Positions 1 to 6,955 of a stretch of 21,806 nucleotides of DNA are shown piece after piece (the stretch's first letter is position 1; every line of letters begins with the position of its first letter). The stretch is taken from contig CAJGCT010000031.1 in NCBI GenBank assembly GCA_904501985.1, forward strand, positions 1-21,806, in the 5' to 3' direction. The position numbers were made by a program, and so were the translations under genes. The notes below the pieces were generated by a model, which was not told the origin of the DNA, did no database searches, and saw only the letters and a list, made by a program, of their open reading frames with translations. Source of the stretch: an uncultured Clostridia bacterium (GTDB lineage: Bacteria > Bacillota > Clostridia > Oscillospirales > CAG-272).

Positions 1-8
1 ACAGATAC

Positions 9-41
9 AAAAAAAGCTTGCCTTTATTTCGGCAAGCTTTT
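9..41 (-). terminator. Rho-independent terminator of nth
   Basis: Seen: an 11-bp perfect inverted repeat (AAAAGCTTGCC at 12-22, GGCAAGCTTTT at 31-41) with an 8-nt loop. Read on the minus strand it is followed by seven T (complement of 9-15). The nth stop codon (24-26) lies in the loop, so the last codons of nth form the 5' arm of the hairpin. Confidence 0.9.
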
Positions 42-680
42 CTTATTATGCTTACATATATCGGCCACGGGGCATTCGCCGCACTTCGGCGACCTTGCGG
101 TACATATTTCTCTTCCGAACATAACCAGCCTGTGACAAAAATCCGACTGCTTTTCGGGAATTATCAGAGAAACGAGTATTTTTTCTATCTTCACAGGGTC
201 TTTAAGGGTTTCCGCATACAGTCCCACCCTGCCGCATATGCGAATGCAGTGGGTATCTGTAACGATGGCAGGTTTTCCGAATATGTCTCCAAGAAGAAGA
301 TTTGCAATCTTTCTGCCAACTCCGGGAAGCCGCAGCAGCTGGTCCATGGTATCGGGAAGCTCTCCCCCGAATTCATCACGAAGCATTATGCAGGCATCCT
401 TTATGTTTTTTGCCTTGGTCTTGTAAAGTCCGCAGGGGCGCACGATTTCCTCAAGGTCGGACAGCTGGCAGTCCGCAACGGATTCAAGAGTTGGGTACTT
501 CGCGAACAGGTCACGGCAGACGATATTTACTCTGGCATCTGTGCACTGAGCCGACAGCCGTCCCATAATGAGAAGCTTCCACGCTTCTCCGCCCGATTCA
601 AGCGCACACTGTGCCTCCGTGTATATTTTCTCAAGCCTCTCGCAAAATTCGTGAGCGAGAGCTGTTTTTTTACTTGCCAT
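24..680 (-). CDS. nth: Endonuclease III (DNA glycosylase/AP lyase)
   Basis: Base-excision repair enzyme that removes oxidised pyrimidines from DNA and nicks the abasic site by beta-elimination. The 218-aa length is normal for the family. Seen: helix-hairpin-helix LPGVGRKIA at residues 118-126 with the catalytic lysine at 124; the catalytic aspartate at 142 in TDTH, with the same 18-residue Lys-Asp spacing as E. coli Nth (K120/D138); and a C-terminal 4Fe-4S motif C193-x6-C200-x2-C203-x5-C209. The ATG at 680 has an AAAGGA ribosome binding site about 10 nt upstream. It lies downstream of spoIIE on the same strand after a 76-nt gap that holds a consensus promoter, so it is probably transcribed independently and constitutively. 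All key residues are intact. Confidence 0.96.
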   Translation of the reverse strand: MASKKTALAHEFCERLEKIYTEAQCALESGGEAWKLLIMGRLSAQCTDARVNIVCRDLFAKYPTLESVADCQLSDLEEIVRPCGLYKTKAKNIKDACIMLRDEFGGELPDTMDQLLRLPGVGRKIANLLLGDIFGKPAIVTDTHCIRICGRVGLYAETLKDPVKIEKILVSLIIPEKQSDFCHRLVMFGREICTARSPKCGECPVADICKHNKKSLPK

Positions 681-712
681 TTCGGGTGCATCCTTTTCTT
701 TTTGATACCGAT

Positions 713-741
713 ATTATATCAAACCGCCCCCAAATTGTCAA
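713..741 (-). promoter_or_regulatory. Sigma-A promoter for nth
   Basis: Read on the minus strand: TTGACA (complement of 736-741), 17-nt spacer, TATAAT (complement of 713-718), with an extended -10 TG one base before it. It matches consensus at both hexamers and lies about 35 nt upstream of the nth start, in the spoIIE-nth gap. Confidence 0.88.
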
Positions 742-756
742 GTACCGAAAACAGTA

Positions 757-3225
757 TTATTCCCCCTCATCCTCCGCAATGCGTATGACCACCACCGTCA
801 TATCATCACTGCGCCTGTTTGTCAAAACCGCATTGTCAAGAATCTTTGCCGCCATGGCATCAATATCGTCCTCCCACTCGTAGGTCAGCAGATTTGCAAG
901 CCATACCCCATCTTCAAGGGACTGCGCCACGCCGTCGCTCAGCATGATTATCACATCTCCCCCCATAAGCTCAAAGCCTATTCGCTCAGCATCAAGCTCA
1001 TGCATTATACCGATGGGCAGGGTTTTCGACTGAAGCTTATAAAGATTTCCGGAGCGGAGCACAAAGGACGGTGCCGCTCCGCTTTTAACAAAGCTCGCCT
1101 TACCGTTTATAAGGTCAATCTCGGCAAGGTCTATTGTAGCCGAGCATTCACTACCACGGCAGGCACGGCTTCGTATAAAGCCGTTGAGCATTTCAAGCGT
1201 CACGCTTTGTCCGTTTCCGGCTGACAGCATCCGCTCAATAAACACCGCGCATATTTTAGATGTAATTGCCGCCTCTCTGCCGCTCCCCATGCCGTCTGAT
1301 ATGAGCGTGTAGAAATAGTCCTCTTTATTTTCAAATACGGCAACGCTGTCTCCGTTTGCGCTTTCCGACTCCTTTATACTTGTAGCCTTGGCAACCTCTG
1401 TTCTGTATCTGCGGCGTGCCTCAAGGGTTACGGTAACAACGCCGTCCTCTACGTTGAACAGAGGCGCCGCCATGGGCACTTCAAGGGTGTTTTCCACCGC
1501 CTTCCGTATCTCACGCGCTCCCATTTTCATCTTTGCCGCATCCACGCCTCCGATTACCGCCTGCTTTTTTCGTGAGCCGTAGCACAGCGCACTTTCAGCA
1601 TGGATACCCATATATTTAAGGGACTTTCGGAGCTTTTTTGTAAGCTCGGTGTCAACCCTGTATTCAGCATCGTTTTTATCTATCTGCGCCGCAAGCAGCT
1701 TTGACATAGCTTCGTAATCCAGCGCAAATGCCTCGGTTTTATCGTTCTTTATGAGTCTCTCTATAAGCTTTGCTGTGGAAATATTTATCTCGTCAATAAT
1801 TGGAAGTATATTGAAGCACCGGTCACGGAAATACTGCGGCACGTCCTCTATTCCCACCCGTCCGACTTTATAAAGCACGCCGGTTATTTTACTCTGCGCG
1901 TCAAGAGTGGATGAGCACTCCCTCTCAAGGCACACCGACTGCATGGCACACTTGTGGCAGAAGCCCTCAAACGCTCCGTCGCAAACCTGCTTTAAGTCCG
2001 CGACCCCCGGACGGCGCATTCGGTCCGACAGCGAATATACAGTGTCGGACAAATGGGAAAACGCCTCAGACAGAGCATTCATTCTTGCATTTGTATCCGT
2101 CTGCTTCTTTTCAAGCAGAGATAATTCCTCACTGCCCGAAGTCCTTTCAGGCTCGGAAAAAATAAGCAGGCGCGGCAAAAAGCCGAAATGGGAAAGCGGC
2201 ATAAATACTGCCGCCGCGGCTGAAATATCCGGAAGAAGTCTCGGAAGTATACCATATCCGTCAACCATAAGTCCAAGAGAGATTCCCACCGAGCAAGCCG
2301 CCGCCACTGCCGCCGCTCGGGATACTCGCCAAAGTGCTCCCATGCAAAGTCCTGCCACGGCAATGATGCAGGGCGCAGCTCCGATAGAATAGGCGGCGGA
2401 AGCTATACCCGACACGCCCACCGTATCAAGTGTGCCGCAGGCAAGACCGAGAAGCAGGCCCACAGCGCATCCTTTAAGTCCGCCAACCGATGATGCCGCC
2501 CACATGGTGATAAAAAACGCCGTCGCAAATCCAAGGGAGAATCCCATAATGCTGTATCCACGAAGAGAGAATACTATCATGAATACAAGTGCCGCACGTG
2601 ACAGTGTGCCGGCTCTAAGCAGTTGCTCATCCTTTGTAAAAAGTCCGCCAAGCGCCGCCGCGGCGAGGGGTGAAATAATAAATCCGCCGAGAAGGCCAAA
2701 CAGGTCATAGTACAAAAATCCGCCTGCTATCAGTCGGTACAGTCCGAACACAAACGCCGCAAAGCAGGCTATTGCCACACGGATAAGCAGTGCCTCACCG
2801 AATACAGCAGGACCCACACCGCTTTTTCGTGCTCGGCTTCGAAGCTTCTCAAACACGCCCGGCAGCTTGTCTGTGCTGTCTTCGGTGGCAAGCCGCCCCA
2901 CAGCATACCGAAGCATAAGAATAACCGTGTATACCACAGCCATGGGAAGTGCATATCCGCGGTTGGTAAGTGCCGATACGAGCAGTCCGAAATAGGAAAA
3001 GTACACATACCTGTCAGCGACGCACAGATATGCTATTCCGAAAGGATAGCAGGAGAAAACACCGCTTGATGCACCGAGTATTCCTGCCATCACCGCCGCA
3101 CCGATTCCCTTTACAATATGTACCGTATCAATGAGTCCCGAATCAAAAAACTCCTCACCCTCGCCTGCCGCGGCATTTCCAAACACGCCTGCAAGCTTTT
3201 TCATTATAAATTTTTGTACTGCCAT
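757..3225 (-). CDS. spoIIE: Stage II sporulation protein E (membrane PP2C phosphatase)
   Basis: SpoIIE dephosphorylates the anti-anti-sigma factor SpoIIAA at the polar septum, which activates sigma-F in the forespore; it also interacts with FtsZ. The 822-aa length is typical. Seen: a short cytoplasmic N-terminus; a long hydrophobic region with roughly ten transmembrane segments (about residues 38-350); a linker with predicted helix (EKKQTDTNARMNALSEAF region); a cysteine cluster (CDGAFEGFCHKCAMQSVC); then a C-terminal PP2C domain from about 630. Metal-binding aspartates are visible in SDGMGSG (D644), LSDGV (D764) and SDDMTV (D807/D808). The ATG at 3225 has AAGGACGG about 9 nt upstream. It heads the minus-strand unit facing the nfn operon. 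It implies a sporulating lineage but does not prove that the host sporulates. Confidence 0.96.
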   Translation of the reverse strand: MAVQKFIMKKLAGVFGNAAAGEGEEFFDSGLIDTVHIVKGIGAAVMAGILGASSGVFSCYPFGIAYLCVADRYVYFSYFGLLVSALTNRGYALPMAVVYTVILMLRYAVGRLATEDSTDKLPGVFEKLRSRARKSGVGPAVFGEALLIRVAIACFAAFVFGLYRLIAGGFLYYDLFGLLGGFIISPLAAAALGGLFTKDEQLLRAGTLSRAALVFMIVFSLRGYSIMGFSLGFATAFFITMWAASSVGGLKGCAVGLLLGLACGTLDTVGVSGIASAAYSIGAAPCIIAVAGLCMGALWRVSRAAAVAAACSVGISLGLMVDGYGILPRLLPDISAAAAVFMPLSHFGFLPRLLIFSEPERTSGSEELSLLEKKQTDTNARMNALSEAFSHLSDTVYSLSDRMRRPGVADLKQVCDGAFEGFCHKCAMQSVCLERECSSTLDAQSKITGVLYKVGRVGIEDVPQYFRDRCFNILPIIDEINISTAKLIERLIKNDKTEAFALDYEAMSKLLAAQIDKNDAEYRVDTELTKKLRKSLKYMGIHAESALCYGSRKKQAVIGGVDAAKMKMGAREIRKAVENTLEVPMAAPLFNVEDGVVTVTLEARRRYRTEVAKATSIKESESANGDSVAVFENKEDYFYTLISDGMGSGREAAITSKICAVFIERMLSAGNGQSVTLEMLNGFIRSRACRGSECSATIDLAEIDLINGKASFVKSGAAPSFVLRSGNLYKLQSKTLPIGIMHELDAERIGFELMGGDVIIMLSDGVAQSLEDGVWLANLLTYEWEDDIDAMAAKILDNAVLTNRRSDDMTVVVIRIAEDEGE

Positions 3226-3272
3226 AATTTTTACCGTCCTTTATGCCGCAATGCGCGGCTGTCTTCCCGATA

Positions 3273-3300
3273 ATTATACCAAAACGCAGGCAGCACACAA
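3273..3300 (-). promoter_or_regulatory. Candidate spoIIE promoter
   Basis: Read on the minus strand: TTGTGT (complement of 3295-3300), 16-nt spacer, TATAAT (complement of 3273-3278) preceded by TGG, an extended -10. The start codon is about 48 nt downstream of the -10. A TGTCGAT heptamer at 3301-3307 is one base from the Spo0A box TGTCGAA and abuts the -35. In B. subtilis spoIIE is a sigma-A promoter activated by Spo0A~P; the box here is only suggestive. Confidence 0.6.
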
Positions 3301-3441
3301 TGTCGATTGGTGTTTGTATTTTCATCACTGTTTCGCTCGTATGAGCGTGGATAATATCAAATCAGCGCGGTTTTGGCGGAGATTATGTCAAATTCTGCCG
3401 TTTTGGTGAGTGAAGAAGTCCGAATTTATAATAATTTGCTA

Positions 3442-3471
3442 TTGCAAACACACGCCGAGCTATGGTATAAT
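3442..3471 (+). promoter_or_regulatory. Promoter of the nfnAB operon
   Basis: TTGCAA (3442-3447), 18-nt spacer, TATAAT (3466-3471) with an extended -10 TG at 3463-3464. The nfnA start follows about 41 nt later, leaving no room for a riboswitch. A second TATAAT at 3427-3432 has only a weak -35 (TTGGTG at 3403-3408). Confidence 0.75.
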
Positions 3472-3512
3472 AGTATGTAATTACAGTCGATGATTCCGGA
3501 GGAGATTTGTCC

Positions 3513-4349
3513 ATGTTCAGGATCATAACAAAAAAAAGTCTCAATCCCACCGTTTGCATGATGGATGTTGAAGCACCGGCAGTGGCGAAAAAAGCCCGTC
3601 CGGGACAGTTTATAATACTTCGTACCGATTCCGACGGCGAGCGTATCCCTCTCACTATCGCAGGATATGACCGCGACGCGGGAACGGTAAAAATAATATT
3701 TCAGATAGTTGGTGCTACCACACTGAAGCTTGCCGCAAAGGAAGTGGGTGACAGCCTGCAGGATTTTGCAGGTCCTCTCGGTGTCCCCACGGAGCTTGAG
3801 GGACTAAAAAAGGTCTGCATCGTAGGCGGCGGCGTTGGATGCGCCATCGCAATGCCCATTGCAAAGGAGCTTCACTCGATGGGATGTGAGGTTACATCAA
3901 TAATCGGCTTCCGCTCAAAAGACCTTGTAATTCTTGAGGATGAATTTAAAGCCGCATCGGGACGGCTTCATATCATGACAGACGACGGCTCATACGGCAG
4001 GCAGGGCAATGTCTGCGTACCCCTTGCCGAAATGCTTGAATCCGGCGAAAAATTCGACAGGATCATAACCATAGGTCCGCTTATAATGATGAAATTCGTT
4101 GTGGAAACTTCCCGTCCTACAGGCATACCCTGTACGGTATCAATGAACCCCATAATGATAGACGGCACGGGAATGTGCGGCGGATGCCGCCTTACAGTCG
4201 GCGGCAAAACCAAATTCGCCTGTGTTGACGGTCCGGATTTCGACGGGTATGAGGTGGATTTTGATTCCGCTATGGAGCGCGGCTCTATGTTTCGTGATTT
4301 TGAGCGGCACGCCTATGAGGAAGCCTGCAATCTTTTTAAGAAGGCATAA
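3513..4349 (+). CDS. nfnA: NADH-dependent ferredoxin:NADP+ oxidoreductase, small subunit (NfnA/SudB type)
   Basis: Small FAD/[2Fe-2S] subunit that works with the following gene product in flavin-based electron bifurcation (NADH + reduced ferredoxin with NADP+). Automatic pipelines often label it sulfide or dihydroorotate dehydrogenase-like. At 278 aa it has family length. Seen: FAD motif RIPLTIAG (44-51), nucleotide motif GGGVGCAIA (105-113), and iron-sulfur motif D217-x4-C222-x2-C225-x11-C237. The Asp in place of the first Cys of the PyrK pattern is the ligand set described for NfnA, which argues against PyrK, as does the absence of pyrD nearby. The start is the ATG at 3513, 8 nt after GGAGGAG; an in-frame TTG at 3507 sits only 2 nt from that site and is rejected. 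It lies 15 nt before nfnB. Confidence 0.9.
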   Translation: MFRIITKKSLNPTVCMMDVEAPAVAKKARPGQFIILRTDSDGERIPLTIAGYDRDAGTVKIIFQIVGATTLKLAAKEVGDSLQDFAGPLGVPTELEGLKKVCIVGGGVGCAIAMPIAKELHSMGCEVTSIIGFRSKDLVILEDEFKAASGRLHIMTDDGSYGRQGNVCVPLAEMLESGEKFDRIITIGPLIMMKFVVETSRPTGIPCTVSMNPIMIDGTGMCGGCRLTVGGKTKFACVDGPDFDGYEVDFDSAMERGSMFRDFERHAYEEACNLFKKA

Positions 4350-4364
4350 TTAGGAGAAAGTATT

Positions 4365-5783
4365 ATGGCTGCAAATATGAATCCCAAAAAGAATCCTATG
4401 CCGAGCCAGACACCTGAGGTCAGAGCGCACAATTTCTCGGAGGTTGCCCTCGGCTACGATGAAGCCACCGCCCTTGACGAGGCGGCACGCTGTCTTAACT
4501 GCAAAAATATGCCCTGTGTTTCCGGATGTCCTGTGAATATACACATCCCCGAATTTATCGGCAAGATAAAGGAGGGAGATTTTGAGGGCGCATATCAGAT
4601 AATAAACCGCTCTTCTTCTCTGCCTGCCGTCTGCGGACGCGTCTGCCCTCAGGAAACACAGTGTGAGGCAAAATGCGTGCGCGGCATCAAGGGTGAGCCT
4701 GTGGGAATCGGCAGACTTGAGCGTTTCGTGGCGGATTATCACAACACACATTCTGACGGAAAGCCCAATATCCCTCAAAAGAACGGACACAGAGTGGCGA
4801 TTGTGGGTTCAGGTCCGTCGGGACTTACCTGTGCAGGCGATCTTGCCAAAAAAGGGTACGAGGTGACGGTGTATGAAGCACTTCATACCGCCGGTGGTGT
4901 CCTTGTATACGGAATCCCCGAATTCAGACTTCCAAAGGCTATAGTAGAAAAAGAGGTTGACAACCTTACGTCAATGGGAGTGAAAATCGAGACAAACTAT
5001 ATAATCGGCAAAACTCTGACAGTCGACGAGCTTTTCGAGATGGGATACGAAGCCGTATTTATTGGTTCAGGCGCAGGACTGCCCTCGTTTATGAACATTC
5101 CCGGCGAAAATCTTAAGGGGGTCTACTCCGCAAACGAATTTCTCACCAGAAGCAATCTTATGAAGGCGTATCTTGACGATCCCGTTACCCCTATATCCAA
5201 GGGCGGCAAGGTTGCCGTTGTGGGCGGCGGAAACGTGGCAATGGATGCGGCGCGTACCGCACTCCGTCTCGGCGCAGAAAAGGTGTACATCATCTATCGC
5301 CGTTCCATGGAAGAGCTTCCGGCACGCCGCGAGGAGGTGGAGCACGCCATGGAGGAGGGCATCGAATTTATGCTCCTTAGCAGCCCTGTGGAGATTTTAG
5401 GCTACCGCAATCCGGAAGATAAGCGTGACCCGAAGAACGGCTGTGTCACAGGTATAAAATGCATAAAAATGGAGCTTGGCGAGCCTGATGAGCGCGGCAG
5501 GCGGTCTCCTGTTCCGATCACCGGAAGCGAATTTGAGCTTTCCGTCGATACGGTGATAATCTCCATCGGCACGTCCCCGAATCCTCTTATAAAATCCACT
5601 ACCGAGGGGCTTGAAGTGAACAAGCGAGGCGGCATAATTGTGGAAGAATCCACCGGTGCTACCACGAAACCCGGCGTTTATGCCGGCGGAGACGCCGTAA
5701 CAGGTGCCGCTACGGTCATTTCTGCCATGGGAGCAGGAAAAACGGCGGCAAAAGCCATTGATGAATATTTGATGAGCAAATAA
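4365..5783 (+). CDS. nfnB: NADPH-dependent transhydrogenase large subunit (NfnB; GltD-like)
   Basis: Large subunit of the electron-bifurcating NfnAB transhydrogenase, commonly annotated as glutamate synthase (NADPH) small subunit, homotetrameric. The 472-aa length fits. Seen: N-terminal cysteines C43, C46, C51, C55 and C90, C94, C100, C104, which would hold two 4Fe-4S clusters; FAD dinucleotide fold GSGPSGLTCAGDLA (148-161); NADPH fold GGGNVAMDAARTALRLGA (287-304) followed by YRRS; and a C-terminal FAD-closing segment GVYAGGDAVTGAATV. AGGAG lies 8 nt before the ATG. Its partner is nfnA, not a GltB large subunit, so an Nfn role is preferred over glutamate synthesis; that preference is inferred from gene context. 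A terminator follows directly. Confidence 0.9.
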   Translation: MAANMNPKKNPMPSQTPEVRAHNFSEVALGYDEATALDEAARCLNCKNMPCVSGCPVNIHIPEFIGKIKEGDFEGAYQIINRSSSLPAVCGRVCPQETQCEAKCVRGIKGEPVGIGRLERFVADYHNTHSDGKPNIPQKNGHRVAIVGSGPSGLTCAGDLAKKGYEVTVYEALHTAGGVLVYGIPEFRLPKAIVEKEVDNLTSMGVKIETNYIIGKTLTVDELFEMGYEAVFIGSGAGLPSFMNIPGENLKGVYSANEFLTRSNLMKAYLDDPVTPISKGGKVAVVGGGNVAMDAARTALRLGAEKVYIIYRRSMEELPARREEVEHAMEEGIEFMLLSSPVEILGYRNPEDKRDPKNGCVTGIKCIKMELGEPDERGRRSPVPITGSEFELSVDTVIISIGTSPNPLIKSTTEGLEVNKRGGIIVEESTGATTKPGVYAGGDAVTGAATVISAMGAGKTAAKAIDEYLMSK

Positions 5784-5789
5784 TGCATT

Positions 5790-5821
5790 CCGCGGCACGG
5801 ATATTCCGCTGCCGCGGTTTT
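5790..5821 (+). terminator. Rho-independent terminator after nfnAB
   Basis: CCGCGGCA (5790-5797) pairs with TGCCGCGG (5810-5817). The 12-nt loop can itself pair CGGA with TCCG. TTTTGCTTT follows. It starts 6 nt after the nfnB stop. Confidence 0.88.
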
Positions 5822-5867
5822 GCTTTGGTAAAATCGGATATACCTTACCGGAAAGTACACGAAGCGC

Positions 5868-5890
5868 ACAAAAATATCAAATATTTTTGT
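5868..5890. repeat. AT-rich perfect dyad, possible operator
   Basis: ACAAAAATAT (5868-5877) and its exact reverse complement ATATTTTTGT (5881-5890) are separated by three bases (CAA). It lies about 48 nt upstream of the -35 of the next promoter. It could bind a dimeric regulator or act as a weak second terminator; no factor can be named. Confidence 0.6.
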
Positions 5891-5938
5891 CGTAAATGTA
5901 AAAATTGAGTTTTTATGCGGAAAATTTGCTGTGAGGTA

Positions 5939-5968
5939 TTGACAGAAAGTATGTAATCATGGTATCAT
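5939..5968 (+). promoter_or_regulatory. Sigma-A promoter for the minD-like/mgsA-like pair
   Basis: TTGACA (5939-5944), 18-nt spacer, TATCAT (5963-5968) with an extended -10 TGG. The expected transcript start is near 5975, giving a leader of about 115 nt before the annotated start. Confidence 0.8.
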
Positions 5969-5974
5969 ATTAGT

Positions 5975-6088
5975 GTCACATTTACCAATATACGATAAAA
6001 ACCATTCCGACAGTTTTAAAAAACCGCCGGCAGTGTTTTATTTGTCCTGTTGGGGTGAGGCACGACTAAACGGCAGTGACGGCCAAGG
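5975..6088 (+). other. Long untranslated leader, unrecognised
   Basis: Apparent 5' leader of the minD-like gene. The first half is AT-rich. From about 6024 it becomes GC-rich and contains CGGCAGTG twice (6026-6033 and 6071-6078) and a CGGCA/TGCCG pairing (6071-6075 with 6090-6094) that would sequester the annotated start. No riboswitch family was recognised. No terminator-like hairpin with a T-run was seen. Confidence 0.35.
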
Positions 6089-6919
6089 ATGCCGACGCCG
6101 ATAAGGTGGGAGGCGGAAGGTACGGCGAAGATAACTCTTATAACCTCGTGCAAGGGCGGCGTTGGTAAATCCACCGTTGCGGCGAATCTCGCCATGTCGT
6201 TAGCACGGCGCGGACGCCGTGTACTGCTTGCCGACTGCGACTTTGATATGCGTTGTCTTGACCTTATGCTGGGCGTTGAAAACGAGATCATGTACGACCT
6301 TTACGACGCCGCCAAGGGACGCGTTGAAACCGAAAAGGTGCTTATTCGTGATGAACGCTCGGAAAATCTGTGGTTTGCGGCAGCCCCCTATAAGGGCGGA
6401 CGTGATATAACGGCAGAGGAGTTTTCCGGCATTATCGACAGTGCGCTTGAAGCTGTACCGTTTGATAACATAATACTCGACACTCCCGGCTCGCTGGGAG
6501 TTCCGGCAGTTCTTGAATCTGCCAGGGCAGACAGTGCCATTATCGTAGCATCTCACCAACCCTCCAGCATTCGCGCGGCGGGTCAGACAGGAGAATATCT
6601 TAAGAACAACCGAATATCCGACAGACGGCTGCTTATAAACAGCTTCGATTTTGAGGGAGCTGCTACGGGAGACCGTCCGGGTATAAATGAAATAATTGAC
6701 AGATCGTTTATCCAGCTTTGCGGAATCATTCCCCATGAGCATCAGCTTATGCTGGGTGCTGAAACGGGCAAGCTTGCCTGTCAGCTTCGCGGCGTCAATG
6801 CCGCGGCGGCATTCGACAATGTAGCCGCAAGACTCTGCGGCCTGTATGTACCGCTGTTCCACGGATTTCGCGGAATGAAAGCAAAACGTCAGGTAAAACG
6901 GCTTCTTGAAAACATATGA
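6089..6919 (+). CDS. minD: MinD/ParA-family ATPase (MinD-like)
   Basis: P-loop ATPase of the deviant Walker A class. In the Min system MinD binds the membrane when ATP-bound and recruits MinC to block polar division. Seen: deviant Walker A CKGGVGKST (21-29, signature K22 and K27); MinD-like A' box DCDFDMRCLD (49-58); MYDLYD (68-73), like MinD; Walker B ILDTPGSLG (129-137). The C-terminus (RGMKAKRQVKRLLENI, 261-276) is a basic amphipathic helix like the MinD membrane-targeting sequence. The start is uncertain: the ATG at 6089 has a poor ribosome binding site, while GGGAGG (6108-6113) sits 8 nt before an ACG (6122) that would begin the usual MAKI-type N-terminus. No minC or minE is adjacent. 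It lies 36 nt upstream of the mgsA-like gene, matching the clostridial min-mgsA neighbourhood. A generic ParA-type role remains possible. Confidence 0.75.
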   Translation: MPTPIRWEAEGTAKITLITSCKGGVGKSTVAANLAMSLARRGRRVLLADCDFDMRCLDLMLGVENEIMYDLYDAAKGRVETEKVLIRDERSENLWFAAAPYKGGRDITAEEFSGIIDSALEAVPFDNIILDTPGSLGVPAVLESARADSAIIVASHQPSSIRAAGQTGEYLKNNRISDRRLLINSFDFEGAATGDRPGINEIIDRSFIQLCGIIPHEHQLMLGAETGKLACQLRGVNAAAAFDNVAARLCGLYVPLFHGFRGMKAKRQVKRLLENI

Positions 6920-6955
6920 CAACAGATTTAAAATTTTAAGAAAGGATCAAATTTA

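Noticed and set aside
710..730. Inverted repeat TTTGATA/TATCAAA between spoIIE and nth as a spoIIE terminator.
   Set aside because: The stem is short and AT-rich with no T-run on the minus strand; the same bases are better explained as the -10 region of the nth promoter.
24..788. Long plus-strand reading frame opposite nth.
   Set aside because: Antisense shadow of a well-conserved gene; no ribosome binding site and no recognisable domain.
6052..6124. The leader segment opening with GGTGAGGC resembles the start of an M-box (magnesium) riboswitch.
   Set aside because: Only the opening octamer matches; the remaining conserved blocks and the ~160-nt length are missing, and the downstream gene is not a magnesium transporter.
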